DNA of 64,000 nucleotides from VXRJ01 sp965246995 (GCA_965246995.1 OZ252008.1:4030001-4094000), one strand, 5' to 3'; shown: positions 18,114 to 27,175, counted from the stretch's first letter. Notes: generated from the letters alone by a model not told the origin. Translations and numbers: made by a program.

Positions 18114-20450
18114 ATGACACCCCACGCCTTCTCCGAACCCCGCTTGCCAGCGTGGGCACGGATCGCCGACGCCCTTACGGTCGCGCTCTTGCTGGCTGCA
18201 CTGTATGTGGCTGTCTTCGGCGGCGTTCGGATTGGGGGAGTCTTCTCGATGTCCACGCCGTGGCGGGCATTGCTCGGACTGACCGTCATTTGTGGACTGC
18301 GGCACTATCTCATCCCAACCTCCCCGCTGCACAGACGCATCTGGGACTCGCGCCCGGTCCGTTTTGGACGCTGGAGTGTGAGCGCGTACGAACATGCCAC
18401 CCATATGACCGCGGCGAGGGCGCTGCAGATCTTTGCGCTGACGGCGCTCGGCGTGGCTCAGCCACTCTTCGACGTGGTCTCTCGGGAACCCACGTTCTTC
18501 GTCGCACGCAATACCACGTCCGTCCAGTTGGGGGCGTTCGTGATCCTCATCGGAGTGGTACTACCGCTCGTTCTTGTCGGAATAGAGGCGGTCTTTGCCC
18601 GATCGCATCCGGTTGCGGGCAACGTCGTCCACGTCATGCTGTTGACGGTCCTCGTTAGCGTTCTGCTGCTACCACTCTTGAAGCGGGCGGACGGGATGGA
18701 CACGGCGCCGTTGCTTGCCGTGGCCCTTCTGCTGGCTGGAGGTGCTGCAGTTACCTGTCAGCGATCCAGCGTCGGCAGCATGTTCCTGACGGCGCTGAGT
18801 CCGGCTGCTCTCGTCGTTCCGGTAGCGTTTCTGATGAACTCCGATATCCAGGGGGCGCTGATCGGAGCGGACCGCCCTGTCACAGCAGCTCGCGTCCAGC
18901 ACGCGCCGCCGATCGTATTCGTTGTCTTCGACGAATTCCCGACCAGTTCCTTGATGAATGGCGAGCGCGAGATTGACGGGAGCCGCTATCCGCACTTCGC
19001 GAGACTCGCCGACGACGCGACATGGTTCCGCAACGCCAGCACCATCTCCTCACAGACGCACTACGCCGTCCCGGCGACGGTCACGGGCAGGTATCCGGTT
19101 GAGCCGTACGCCGTGCCGACGCGGCGCTACTATCCGGACAACCTGTTCACCATGCTGAGCGAGAGCTATCAGATGACGGTGTTCGGCAGGTTTCTTCAGC
19201 TCTGCCCGGCGAATGTATGTACCTACGATCTTGAGGTTCACGACACGCTGTGGGCTCTCACGGCGGACTTGGCTGTCGTTTACCTCCACGTAGTTGCGCC
19301 GGATTCGCTGGCAACTCGTCTGCCTCCGATTGTGGGCGACTGGCGGGGGTTTGCTACCCGACGCCTGTTTCGGGAAGTTGATGGTGAACGCCGCAGGAAC
19401 GACCGGTCATCGGAATATGATCGGTTCCTCCAGACGATCACGTCCGAACGCAGTGGGCAGCTCTACTTTCTGCACACGCTGACCCCCCACATGCCGTTCG
19501 AATATGTGCCATCCGGGACCCGCTACGAAGCCCCGGATTACCAGAGACACACGGAAGACGGAGAACGGCTCTTCCTCAAGACCGATCCCTGGCTCCCGGT
19601 TGTTCTCCAACAGCGACAACTCTTGCAAGTCGGCTTCGCGGACCAGTTTATCGGTAATCTCATCGATCGCCTGCAGGCGCAGGGCATCTACGACGAGTCA
19701 CTGATCGTCGTTACGGCCGATCACGGCGCAAGCTATCAGCACGGCAAGCCGCGTCGTGCCGTCACAGACGGCAACCAAACCGACATTCTGTTGGTACCTC
19801 TCATCGTAAAGCTTCCGCAGCAGGTCACTGGTGAGATAAGTGACAGAAACGTCGAGATCATCGATATCCTGCCGACGATCGCAGACGTCGTGTCTGCAAC
19901 GGTTCCGTACGACGTGGACGGCCGTTCGCTCCTGAACACATCCGAACCCGAAAAGCCGACCAAGACGTTCATCCGGCGCAACGCCGAACGGGTGGGCGCC
20001 GAGCATGTTGGATGGTGGCAATTGGAGGACCATTCGCTTGAGCAGAAGCTCCTACACTTCGAGTCGAGTCTGTACGGTCTCGGCCCGCACGCGGCATTGG
20101 TTGGACGTTCAGTGTCGACCCTCGACATACCGGTAGGAACAGCGTCACCGGCGAAGCTGGAAGATGCTTCAGCATTTGATAACGTAGATGTCGAAGCTGA
20201 GACGTTACCGCTGTACGTTCGAGGAACGTTCACTACTCGTCCGGCCGAGCGTGCAAGTCTGGCTATTGGAGTAAACGGTGTGATCGTCGCAACCACCATG
20301 TCGTACCTTGAACACGGCGAATGGGTGTTCGCGAGCATGATTCCTGAGGAGGCGCTGGTGTCTGGCGCCAACGACGTGCAAGTCTTCGTGCTCGATGGCA
20401 TGAGCGATGACCCGGCGCAGGGGTCTGCCGTAAGCGGGCGCCGGCCTTGA
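18114..20450 (+). CDS. Membrane-anchored sulfatase/phosphoglycerol transferase-like protein
   Basis: A 778-aa protein from the ATG at 18114, chosen because hydrophobic helices begin soon after it. The first 260 residues hold about seven membrane segments; the rest is an alkaline-phosphatase-fold domain with the metal/nucleophile region VVFDEFPTSSLM, a THYAVPATVTGRYP segment (Thr where sulfatases have Cys/Ser), HTLTPHMPFEY and VVTADHGASYQHG. This architecture resembles LtaS/OpgB-type phosphotransferases acting outside the inner membrane. It is convergent with the neighbouring methyltransferase gene, with 3 bp between stops. Substrate unknown. Confidence 0.82.
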   Translation: MTPHAFSEPRLPAWARIADALTVALLLAALYVAVFGGVRIGGVFSMSTPWRALLGLTVICGLRHYLIPTSPLHRRIWDSRPVRFGRWSVSAYEHATHMTAARALQIFALTALGVAQPLFDVVSREPTFFVARNTTSVQLGAFVILIGVVLPLVLVGIEAVFARSHPVAGNVVHVMLLTVLVSVLLLPLLKRADGMDTAPLLAVALLLAGGAAVTCQRSSVGSMFLTALSPAALVVPVAFLMNSDIQGALIGADRPVTAARVQHAPPIVFVVFDEFPTSSLMNGEREIDGSRYPHFARLADDATWFRNASTISSQTHYAVPATVTGRYPVEPYAVPTRRYYPDNLFTMLSESYQMTVFGRFLQLCPANVCTYDLEVHDTLWALTADLAVVYLHVVAPDSLATRLPPIVGDWRGFATRRLFREVDGERRRNDRSSEYDRFLQTITSERSGQLYFLHTLTPHMPFEYVPSGTRYEAPDYQRHTEDGERLFLKTDPWLPVVLQQRQLLQVGFADQFIGNLIDRLQAQGIYDESLIVVTADHGASYQHGKPRRAVTDGNQTDILLVPLIVKLPQQVTGEISDRNVEIIDILPTIADVVSATVPYDVDGRSLLNTSEPEKPTKTFIRRNAERVGAEHVGWWQLEDHSLEQKLLHFESSLYGLGPHAALVGRSVSTLDIPVGTASPAKLEDASAFDNVDVEAETLPLYVRGTFTTRPAERASLAIGVNGVIVATTMSYLEHGEWVFASMIPEEALVSGANDVQVFVLDGMSDDPAQGSAVSGRRP

Positions 20451-20453
20451 GCG

Positions 20454-21890
20454 CTACGACGCGCTTCCGCGCTTCGGCCGGCAGTGGTAAAGCGTCCGCG
20501 TCCCGGAGGTCATCGTCTCGGCGGTCACGACGTCGAAGCACCGCGCCAGCGCCTCGCGCACCGCGTCGGCGGAATAGGTGATCGCCTGATCGCCGCGGTT
20601 GCGCAGCAGCCGCTTCACCATCGGATCGTCGCGGCCCACGAACTCCAGGACGACGTCCGCCCCGAAATCGGCGAGCCACGCGACGAAGTCGTCGAGCGGC
20701 ACGTTCCGGCCGATGACGACATGGTGCATCAGCGCGAGGGAGAGGATGAGGTCGGGCGCTCCGCGGTCCGCCAGGGGCCGGCGTTCCATCCCCCGCCACC
20801 CGAGGCCCGGCGACGGGTCCGCGACATCCGCCACCAGCGGCAGGATGTTCCGGTGGTCGTCGTCCTGCCGCAGCGCGGCGTAGAGCCGGTCGATCACCAG
20901 GTGGTCGGCGTCCAGCGCAAGGACGGTGTCGGCATGTTCCGAAGCGATGCGGGAATAGACGCCGGTGTTGCAGCCGATGTCCCACACGAGGGTCCGCCGC
21001 CGCTCCGCCGCGACGCGCTGGACGAACGCCTGCTTGCGCTCGACCTCCGCGTCGTCGTAGGTGTGCTCGTCCTGGTAGCCGGACCACGTCGATCGGGCCG
21101 GCGTCCAGGCGAGGCGTTCCACCGTGCGGCGAAGGCGCGCGACGTTGTTCCGGATCATCGCGGCGCCGAAGCCGGCGTTGCGCAGCTCGCGCCGGACATC
21201 GCCGTCGCTCCGCTCGAAGCGCGCCTGCGCCTGCGCCTGCAGGACGACGTGGGCGAGGACGCCGGGCCGCAGCCAGTCGCGCAGCGAGAGGCAGCCGCGG
21301 CACTGCTCGGCCGTGATCCCCTCGAGCCGCCCGCGCAGCCAGGGATGGAACGGCACGTTGCGGTACGCCTGGAGGAAGAGTGGGTAGAGGAACGTCTCGC
21401 AGAACTGCCGGTAGCCGGCCCACGGATCGCCCGGCGTGTAGGTGGTGAACGACCCGACGTCGATGAACGTCGGGCGCGCGCCGATCCACTGCACGTTGAA
21501 CGGCGTGGCGTCCTTCAGCGTCATCGCCTCGTCGAGGGCGGCGAGGGTCAGGTCGAGTTGCAGCAGCGCGGCGTCACGCAGCATGCCGAACGACCATTCG
21601 TACGGATAGGAGACGACCGGCACCCGGTCGTGCTCGAGGACGGCGGCCCAACTGCCCACGGCGGCCGACGGCGCGGGAAGCGAGTCGCCCGGCGCATCCA
21701 CCTGGCGTGTTGGGATCAGGTGGCCCGCCTCGGTGAAGCGGGCAAAGAAACCGGTGGCGGCCAGGGACGTCCAGTCCGCCAGCGCCCGCTCGCTCAGGCC
21801 GCGGAGAATGGCGCCGTCCTGGAGGAAGACGCGGGTATCGGGATCACGGAACGACCCCGGCTCGACGCGCGGGTGGGCAGCCGGATCCAC
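20454..21890 (-). CDS. SAM-dependent methyltransferase, class I, with long N-terminal domain
   Basis: A 478-aa protein. The Rossmann methyltransferase core is in the second half: LVWDIGCNTGVYS (motif I, about residue 320), VLALDADHLVIDRLY (motif II), LILSLALMHHVVIG and VVLEFVGRDDPMV. The N-terminal 280 residues include a kinase-like-looking PYEWSFGMLRDAAL and PTFIDVGSFTTY stretch seen in uncharacterised polysaccharide-linked methyltransferases. It lies 5 bp downstream of the small YLDPGSGS membrane protein and is probably co-transcribed with it. Confidence 0.82.
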   Translation of the reverse strand: MDPAAHPRVEPGSFRDPDTRVFLQDGAILRGLSERALADWTSLAATGFFARFTEAGHLIPTRQVDAPGDSLPAPSAAVGSWAAVLEHDRVPVVSYPYEWSFGMLRDAALLQLDLTLAALDEAMTLKDATPFNVQWIGARPTFIDVGSFTTYTPGDPWAGYRQFCETFLYPLFLQAYRNVPFHPWLRGRLEGITAEQCRGCLSLRDWLRPGVLAHVVLQAQAQARFERSDGDVRRELRNAGFGAAMIRNNVARLRRTVERLAWTPARSTWSGYQDEHTYDDAEVERKQAFVQRVAAERRRTLVWDIGCNTGVYSRIASEHADTVLALDADHLVIDRLYAALRQDDDHRNILPLVADVADPSPGLGWRGMERRPLADRGAPDLILSLALMHHVVIGRNVPLDDFVAWLADFGADVVLEFVGRDDPMVKRLLRNRGDQAITYSADAVREALARCFDVVTAETMTSGTRTLYHCRPKRGSAS

Positions 21891-21895
21891 GGCGG

Positions 21896-22126
21896 CTATT
21901 GCGCGTCGGGATCGTGCGGCTTCCGGCTGAAGAGTTCGGTGACCCTTCCCCAGTACAATCGGAACACGACGCCGAGCGCGGCGAATCCGCCCAGCAGGAC
22001 CTGGAGCAGCATGCTGCCGCTGCCCGGGTCGAGGTAAGCGGCGGCGGGCCGCTCGAAGAAGAGTATTACGAGGACGACCAGAGTCGCCTGCGTCAGCGGC
22101 CCTCCCAGCCGTGCGTATGGATGCAT
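21896..22126 (-). CDS. Small membrane protein with AYLDPGSGS motif
   Basis: A 76-aa protein with two hydrophobic helices (about residues 12-30 and 38-58) joined by AYLDPGSGSMLLQ. That motif is familiar from uncharacterised small proteins next to sulfatase-like and methyltransferase genes in polysaccharide loci. The frame is open far upstream, but MHPYARLGG at 22126 is the plausible start. The methyltransferase gene follows 5 bp later. Function unknown; presumably an inner-membrane partner of the neighbouring enzymes. Confidence 0.65.
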   Translation of the reverse strand: MHPYARLGGPLTQATLVVLVILFFERPAAAYLDPGSGSMLLQVLLGGFAALGVVFRLYWGRVTELFSRKPHDPDAQ

Positions 22127-22195
22127 GGCGGGGATGTTAGCAAAAAGAACCGGAACCCGGTAGGTAACGGACGGGACCAGGAGCGAGGTAGCGCG

Positions 22196-22765
22196 ATGAG
22201 GCCGGCGGTATTTCTCGATCGGGACGGCACGTTGAACGAGGATGTCGGCTACCTGGAGCGGCTCGACCGCTTTGTGCTCTTCCCGTGGGCGCTCGATGCG
22301 ATCCGGCTGATGCGACGCGCCGGCTACGCCGTGGTGATCGTCACCAACCAGGTCGGCATCGCGCGCGGCATGCAGGACGAGGCCATCGTCAATACCATCC
22401 GCGACCTGATCGACCAGCAGCTCCGGGCAATCGGCGAGCAGCTCGACGGCCACTACTACTGTCCGCACGACCCGCACGCGCCGGTCGAGGCATACCGGTG
22501 CGTATGCGACTGCCGGAAGCCCAAGCCGGGCATGATCGAGCAGGCGGCGCGCGACCTCGACCTCGACATCGCCCGGTCCATCGTCATCGGGGACAAGTGG
22601 GGGGAGATCCGCCTGGCGCGCAACGTCGGCGCCCGATCCATCCTCGTCCGGACCGGCTACGGCCGAACGCAGGAACAAATGCCGCGCCCCGACCTCACCG
22701 CCGACGCCGTCGTCGACACCCTCATGGACGCGGCGGTCTGGATCCTCCGTAACCCCCACCCCTAA
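22196..22765 (+). CDS. gmhB: D-glycero-beta-D-manno-heptose 1,7-bisphosphate 7-phosphatase (HAD family)
   Basis: A 189-aa HAD phosphatase. Motif I FLDRDGTLNED (residues 6-16), motif II VTNQVGIARG, a Cys/His zinc cluster (CPHDPHAP ... CVCDCRKPKPGM) typical of GmhB, and motif IV IGDKWGEIRLARN. It removes the C7 phosphate between the HldE kinase and adenylyltransferase steps, so it completes the ADP-heptose genes at 14.5-16 kb. The ATG at 22196 is chosen because the frame upstream is a shadow. Confidence 0.92.
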   Translation: MRPAVFLDRDGTLNEDVGYLERLDRFVLFPWALDAIRLMRRAGYAVVIVTNQVGIARGMQDEAIVNTIRDLIDQQLRAIGEQLDGHYYCPHDPHAPVEAYRCVCDCRKPKPGMIEQAARDLDLDIARSIVIGDKWGEIRLARNVGARSILVRTGYGRTQEQMPRPDLTADAVVDTLMDAAVWILRNPHP

Positions 22766-22796
22766 TGGTGCGCCACTAATGGTTCGCCGGTCGGTC

Positions 22797-22816
22797 CGCC
22801 GGTCTCCAGACCGGCG
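22797..22816. repeat. CGCCGGTCT hairpin between gmhB and holB
   Basis: CGCCGGTCT, CC, AGACCGGCG: a perfect 9-bp stem in the 100-bp spacer. Same style as the hairpins at 14518, 24727 and 27086. Confidence 0.6.
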
Positions 22817-22865
22817 TCTCCCTTCCCTTCGACCGGCGAAATAAAACGCCGTCGCCCGTGGTACG

Positions 22866-23906
22866 ATGCGAATCACCGTGCCCTTCCGCGACATCGTCGG
22901 TCACCGGGGGGTTACCACCCGCATATCGCGAGCCATCGCCCGCGACACGCTCCCGCCCAGCGTCGTCCTGACCGGCCCCGAAGGCGTGGGAAAGCGCCTC
23001 GCCGCCATGGCCATGGCCACGGCGATCAACTGCGCCGAGCCGCGCACCGACGAAGGCGGCTTCGCCGTCGATGCGTGCGGCGCCTGCTCGGCCTGTTGCC
23101 GCATCGGCCGCGGCGTCTACCCCGACGTGGTCGTCGTCGAACCGCCGGACAGCGCGTCGGGCGCGATCACGGTCGATCAGGTGCGCGACGTGGTGCAGCA
23201 GACGGGTTACCGGCCGTTCGAGGCCCGCCGGCGCGTCGTCGTGATCGACGACGCGGAGTCGATGGTGCCGCAGGCGCAGAATGCGCTGCTCAAGACGCTG
23301 GAGGAACCGCCCCCCTCGTCGCGGTTCGTCCTGATCGCCTCGCGCCCCGGCCTCCTGCTCGACACCGTGCGCTCACGCTGTCCGCAACTCCGCTTCGGAT
23401 TGCTGACGGTCGGCGAGATCACCGATCTCCTGACCACCCGGCACGGGATCGAGACGCGCCTCGCGCGCGCCTCGGCCGCGTCGGCGGGCGGCAGCGCGGG
23501 GCGTGCGCTCCGCTCGGCGTCGGGCGAACTCGCTGCCTCGCGCGACGCCGCCGTCCACCTGCTCGAGACCGTCGCGGCGGCCCGCGATGTCCCGGGGCGG
23601 CTGGAGGGGGCGAAGGCGTTCAGCACCGGATCGAGATCGAAGCGCGCGCCGGCGGCCGACCGGAACGAAGTGCGACGCCGCCTCCGCGCCCTCGCCACGT
23701 TGCTGCGCGATGTCGAGGTGGTGGCGGCCAAGTCCGACACGCCGCTCGCCAACGCCGACCTCGGCCAGCGGGTCAGCACGCTCTCGACCACCTACGGCGG
23801 CAAGCGTGGCCTCCGCGCCTTCCGCGCCGTGGACGAGGCCATCGACGCGCTGGACCGGAATGTCAGCCCGAAAACGGTTGCCGATTGGGTCGCCTGCCAC
23901 CTGTGA
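22866..23906 (+). CDS. holB: DNA polymerase III delta' subunit (clamp loader)
   Basis: A 346-aa AAA+ clamp-loader protein: IVGHRGVTTRISRAI, Walker A-like TGPEGVGKRLAA, a zinc module beginning CGACSACC, VVVIDDAESMVPQAQNALLKTLEEPPPSSRFVL in two motif blocks, and sensor SRCPQLRF. The sliding clamp is loaded onto DNA by the complex containing this subunit. The next gene, ricT, starts 16 bp later; the holB-ricT pair is common across bacteria. Confidence 0.93.
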   Translation: MRITVPFRDIVGHRGVTTRISRAIARDTLPPSVVLTGPEGVGKRLAAMAMATAINCAEPRTDEGGFAVDACGACSACCRIGRGVYPDVVVVEPPDSASGAITVDQVRDVVQQTGYRPFEARRRVVVIDDAESMVPQAQNALLKTLEEPPPSSRFVLIASRPGLLLDTVRSRCPQLRFGLLTVGEITDLLTTRHGIETRLARASAASAGGSAGRALRSASGELAASRDAAVHLLETVAAARDVPGRLEGAKAFSTGSRSKRAPAADRNEVRRRLRALATLLRDVEVVAAKSDTPLANADLGQRVSTLSTTYGGKRGLRAFRAVDEAIDALDRNVSPKTVADWVACHL

Positions 23907-23922
23907 CAGACTGGGGAGTGCG

Positions 23923-24720
23923 ATGACTGACGAGACGCCGCATGCTGCTCCGCCGTCCGTCAGTGTGAAGTTCGAGGCGGTCGGCCGCGTCCATCGCTTC
24001 CTCCTCGAGGGCGTGGCGTTCGAGCCGCCGCTCCGGGCCGGTGACGAAGTAGTGGTGGTGCAGGGCCCGTCGCGCGCGTATGCCCGCGTGGTGCGGACCG
24101 TCCCGCAGGTGGCCGAACGCCAGCCGCCTCCCCCGAAGGAGGATCGCGTGCTCCGCCGCGCGACGCAGAGCGACATCACGGCCCGCCTGCGGCACCAGCA
24201 CCGCGAGCGTGAAGCGCAACAGCTCTGCGGTCTCAAGATCCGCGAGCACCGCCTGCCGATGAAGCTGGTCCGGACCGAGCTGCAGGTGGAAGAGGCGCAC
24301 CTCATCTTCTATTTCACCGCCGATACCCGCGTCGACTTCCGCGACCTCGTCCGCACCCTCACCGCGGAGTTCCACTGCCGCGTCGAGATGCGCCAGATCG
24401 GCGCCCGGGACGAGGCGAAGCTGCTGGGTGGCTACGGCGTCTGCGGACGGCCGCTCTGCTACACCACGTGGTTGCCTCGCTTCGATCCGATCTCGATCAA
24501 GATGGCGAAGCAGCAGAGCCTCAACCTCAACCCGTCGCGCCTCTCGGGCCTCTGCGGCCGCCTGAAGTGCTGCCTCCGCTACGAACTGCCGAACGCCGCC
24601 GGCGAGCAATACGCCGGCTGCGCCCACGAGAGCTCGTGCTCGCGCTCGGCCGGCGGGTGTGGGGGCGGATGCGGGTCGTCGGGTGGTTGCGGCAGTTGCA
24701 GTGGCGGGTGCGGTGGATAG
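23923..24720 (+). CDS. ricT: PSP1-domain protein RicT/YaaT with Cys/Gly-rich tail
   Basis: A 265-aa protein from the ATG at 23923. The PSP1 domain contains LIFYFTADTRVDFRDLVR, GARDEAKLLGGYGVCGRPLCY, LNPSRLSGLCGRLKCCLRYE, with the conserved cysteines that bind Fe-S in the RicAFT complex. In Bacillus RicT affects RNA maturation and development. The last 35 residues are unusual: about nine cysteines in Gly/Ser-rich spacers (GGCGGGCGSSGGCGSC). Co-transcribed with holB. Confidence 0.9.
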   Translation: MTDETPHAAPPSVSVKFEAVGRVHRFLLEGVAFEPPLRAGDEVVVVQGPSRAYARVVRTVPQVAERQPPPPKEDRVLRRATQSDITARLRHQHREREAQQLCGLKIREHRLPMKLVRTELQVEEAHLIFYFTADTRVDFRDLVRTLTAEFHCRVEMRQIGARDEAKLLGGYGVCGRPLCYTTWLPRFDPISIKMAKQQSLNLNPSRLSGLCGRLKCCLRYELPNAAGEQYAGCAHESSCSRSAGGCGGGCGSSGGCGSCSGGCGG

Positions 24721-24726
24721 GGAATA

Positions 24727-24746
24727 CGCCGGACTGGAGTCCGGCG
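24727..24746. repeat. CGCCGGACT hairpin between ricT and pdxA
   Basis: CGCCGGACT, GG, AGTCCGGCG: a perfect 9-bp stem 6 bp after the ricT stop, followed by GCACCATTGATCG. No T tract. Confidence 0.6.
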
Positions 24747-24774
24747 CACCATTGATCGCACTATCGAGCGCACC

Positions 24775-25677
24775 ATGAGCGCTGATGTCCCCCGCGTAGC
24801 GATCACCACCGGCGACCCCGCCGGCATCGGCCCGGAGGTCGCCGCCCTCGTCGCCGCCGACCCGGCCATCCGCGCCGTCTGCACGCCGGTGCTGTATGGC
24901 CCCGACGAGACCCAGGCCCGCCGGCGGTTCCGCCCCGGTGTCGTCGCCGCCGCCGCCGGCCGCACCGCCTACGACTCGGTCGTCGCCGCCGTCCGCGACG
25001 CGCAGGCCGGGCAAGTCGATGCCATCGCCACCGCTCCGATCAACAAGGCGGCCTGGGCCGCGGCCGGCCTGAACTGGCGCGGCCACACCGACCTGCTGGC
25101 CCACCTGACCGGCGCCGGCGACGTGCGGATGATGTTTCACGCCGACCGCCTGAACGTCATCCTCGCCACTGTGCATGTCCCGCTCGCCCAGGTCCCCGCG
25201 CTCCTCACGGCGGAGCGGCTCGAAACGACGATCCGCTTGGCCCACGACGAGCTGCCCCGTTTCGGCATCGAACACCCCCGTCTCGCCCTCGCCGGCCTCA
25301 ACCCGCACGCGGGCGAGGATGGCCTGATCGGCGACGAGGAGCAGCGGATTCTCGCGCCCTCGGTCGACCGCTGTCGCGCCGCCGGCATCGACATCACCGG
25401 CCCCATCCCGGGCGATGCCGTCTTCCGCCGCGCCGTCGACGGTGCGTTCGACGCGGTGATTGCCTGCTACCACGATCAGGGGCTCATCCCGATCAAGCTG
25501 ATTGCGTTCGGCGAGGCGGTAAACGTCACGCTCGGCCTGCCGATAGTCCGTACGTCGGTCGACCACGGCACCGGCTTCGACATTGCTGGGCAGGGAGTGG
25601 CCGATCCGTCGGGGCTGATTGCGGCCGTCCGCCTCGCGGTGACGCTCGCCGCCGCCCGGGCGGGCGCCACGGCGTGA
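24775..25677 (+). CDS. pdxA: 4-hydroxythreonine-4-phosphate dehydrogenase
   Basis: A 300-aa enzyme of the DXP-dependent pyridoxal phosphate pathway, or a PdxA-type relative. Motifs: ITTGDPAGIGPEV at the N-terminus, ATAPINKAAW, a metal His in WRGHTDLLAHL, GLNPHAGEDGLIG and CYHDQGLIPIK. It is about 30 residues shorter than E. coli PdxA, mainly before the PINK motif, but every metal- and substrate-binding block is present. Confidence 0.9.
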   Translation: MSADVPRVAITTGDPAGIGPEVAALVAADPAIRAVCTPVLYGPDETQARRRFRPGVVAAAAGRTAYDSVVAAVRDAQAGQVDAIATAPINKAAWAAAGLNWRGHTDLLAHLTGAGDVRMMFHADRLNVILATVHVPLAQVPALLTAERLETTIRLAHDELPRFGIEHPRLALAGLNPHAGEDGLIGDEEQRILAPSVDRCRAAGIDITGPIPGDAVFRRAVDGAFDAVIACYHDQGLIPIKLIAFGEAVNVTLGLPIVRTSVDHGTGFDIAGQGVADPSGLIAAVRLAVTLAAARAGATA

Positions 25678-25727
25678 CCGGGACGGCGCAGGGCTGAAGG
25701 GGCTGAACGGGAAGAGCAGACGGACCG

Positions 25728-26213
25728 ATGCCAACCGATATGGTGGCGGCAATCGCGGCGGGCGAGCGACTCATTGCGGACAACCGCAAGGCGCGACACG
25801 ACTACCACATCTCGGACGTCTACGAGGCGGGCATCGCGTTGCTCGGCACCGAGGTGAAGGCGATCCGCGAGGGCCGCGTCAACCTGCGCGACAGCTATGG
25901 CCGCATCGACAGGGGCGAGGTCTACCTCCACAACCTCCACGTCAGTCCGTACAGCCACCGCGGCTACAGCGAGCACGAACCGCTTCGCCGGCGCAAGCTG
26001 CTGCTGCACAAGCGGGAGATCGACAAGCTGATTGGCAAGGCGGTGGAGCGGGGGTTCACGCTGGTGCCGGTCCGGATGTACTTCAAGCGAGGGATGGTCA
26101 AGGTGGCCCTTGGCGTCGCGAAGGGAAAGAAGTCGCACGACAAGCGCGAGACGATTCGCCGCCGCGAGGTCGATCGCGAGACGCGCGCCGCCATCAAGGA
26201 GCGCTCACGGTGA
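25728..26213 (+). CDS. smpB: SsrA-binding protein SmpB
   Basis: A 161-aa tmRNA-binding protein for rescue of stalled ribosomes. Motifs: NRKARHDYHISDVYEAGIAL, GTEVKAIREGRVNL, LHNLHVSPY, and a basic C-terminal tail KGKKSHDKRETIRRREVDRE. Normal length. Its stop overlaps the GTG start of the rfbD-like gene. No tmRNA gene is visible in the window. Confidence 0.97.
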   Translation: MPTDMVAAIAAGERLIADNRKARHDYHISDVYEAGIALLGTEVKAIREGRVNLRDSYGRIDRGEVYLHNLHVSPYSHRGYSEHEPLRRRKLLLHKREIDKLIGKAVERGFTLVPVRMYFKRGMVKVALGVAKGKKSHDKRETIRRREVDRETRAAIKERSR

Positions 26214-27082
26214 CGGTAATCGTGACCGGCGCGGCTGGCCAGCTCGGCCGGGCGCTTTCTCGTGCCGCCACCGCGGAGTACGGTGACGAGGCGGTCGTCG
26301 CGATGCCGCGCGCCGGCCTCGACCTCACCGACGAAACCGCGGTGCGGGAAGCGATCCGGAGGCTCCATCCCGACGTCCTCCTGAACGCTGCTGCCTACAC
26401 GGACGTCGACGGCGCCGAGGACGATCCGGCGACCGCGCTCTCCGTCAACGCCTTCGGGGTCCGCGCGCTGGCCCGGGCCACGGCCGCGGCGGGGGCTACG
26501 TTCGTCCACTACAGCACCGACTTCGTCTTCGATGGCGCGAAGGGCGCGCCGTACGTCGAGACGGACGACCCGAACCCGCTGGGCGCCTACGCCGCGTCCA
26601 AGCTGCTGGGCGAGTGGTTCGCGGAGGGTTCGTGCGCCTACGTCCTCCGGGTCGAGAGCCTCTTCGGCGGTGCGATGCCGGATGGCGCATCGGGGGGCAG
26701 CCTCGACAAGATCGCCGACAGCCTGCTCGCCGGCCGGGAGGTGCGCGCCTTCACCGATCGCGTCGTCTCCCCCAGCTACGTCGAGGATGTCGCGGCAGCC
26801 ACCATCGCGCTGCTGAAGTTGTCGCCACCACCCGGCGTCTACCACTGCGCGTCGACTGGCCACGCCACCTGGCATGAGGTCGCGGAGCTCCTCGCCCGGC
26901 AGCTCGACCTCACGACCCCCGCCATCCGCCCGACGACGCTCGCGGCGATGGCGCTCAAGGCCGCCCGCCCGCTGTACTGCGCCCTCTCTTCCGACAAGCT
27001 CGCCGCCGCCGGCATTCCCATGCCCGACTGGCAGGACGCCGTCTCCCGCTACGCGCGCTCCCGCCTCGCCGCGAGTGGGTAG
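26210..27082 (+). CDS. rfbD: dTDP-4-dehydrorhamnose reductase-like SDR protein
   Basis: A 290-aa extended SDR. Cofactor motif TGAAGQLG at residues 6-13, LNAAAYTDVDGAEDDP, YSTDFVFDG and the YxxxK pair in GAYAASKLLGEW are all RfbD-like. The usual role is reduction to dTDP-L-rhamnose, but no rfbA/B/C is nearby, so another nucleotide sugar or a different SDR role is possible. It starts GTG overlapping the smpB stop. Confidence 0.85.
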   Translation: MTVIVTGAAGQLGRALSRAATAEYGDEAVVAMPRAGLDLTDETAVREAIRRLHPDVLLNAAAYTDVDGAEDDPATALSVNAFGVRALARATAAAGATFVHYSTDFVFDGAKGAPYVETDDPNPLGAYAASKLLGEWFAEGSCAYVLRVESLFGGAMPDGASGGSLDKIADSLLAGREVRAFTDRVVSPSYVEDVAAATIALLKLSPPPGVYHCASTGHATWHEVAELLARQLDLTTPAIRPTTLAAMALKAARPLYCALSSDKLAAAGIPMPDWQDAVSRYARSRLAASG

Positions 27083-27085
27083 GGC

Positions 27086-27103
27086 GCCGGACTCCCGTCC
27101 GGC
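27086..27103. repeat. GCCGGAC hairpin after rfbD
   Basis: GCCGGAC, TCCC, GTCCGGC: a 7-bp stem 3 bp after the rfbD stop, of the same family as the other CGCCGG hairpins. It may serve as a Rho-independent stop without a U tract, or be a REP-like repeat. Confidence 0.55.
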
Positions 27104-27175
27104 TATTCACCGCACCCAGACGTCAAGGAACGCACCACAATTGAAGGCACTCACTTTCTGACCTAATGTAGTTGA

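Noticed and set aside
20484..22037. A 517-codon plus-strand frame over the methyltransferase gene
   Set aside because: Arg/Val/Ala-rich shadow of a gene with a good Rossmann motif on the other strand.
23863..25752. A 629-codon minus-strand frame over ricT and pdxA
   Set aside because: Low-complexity Gly/Arg/Ala sequence with no motif, opposite two well-supported genes.
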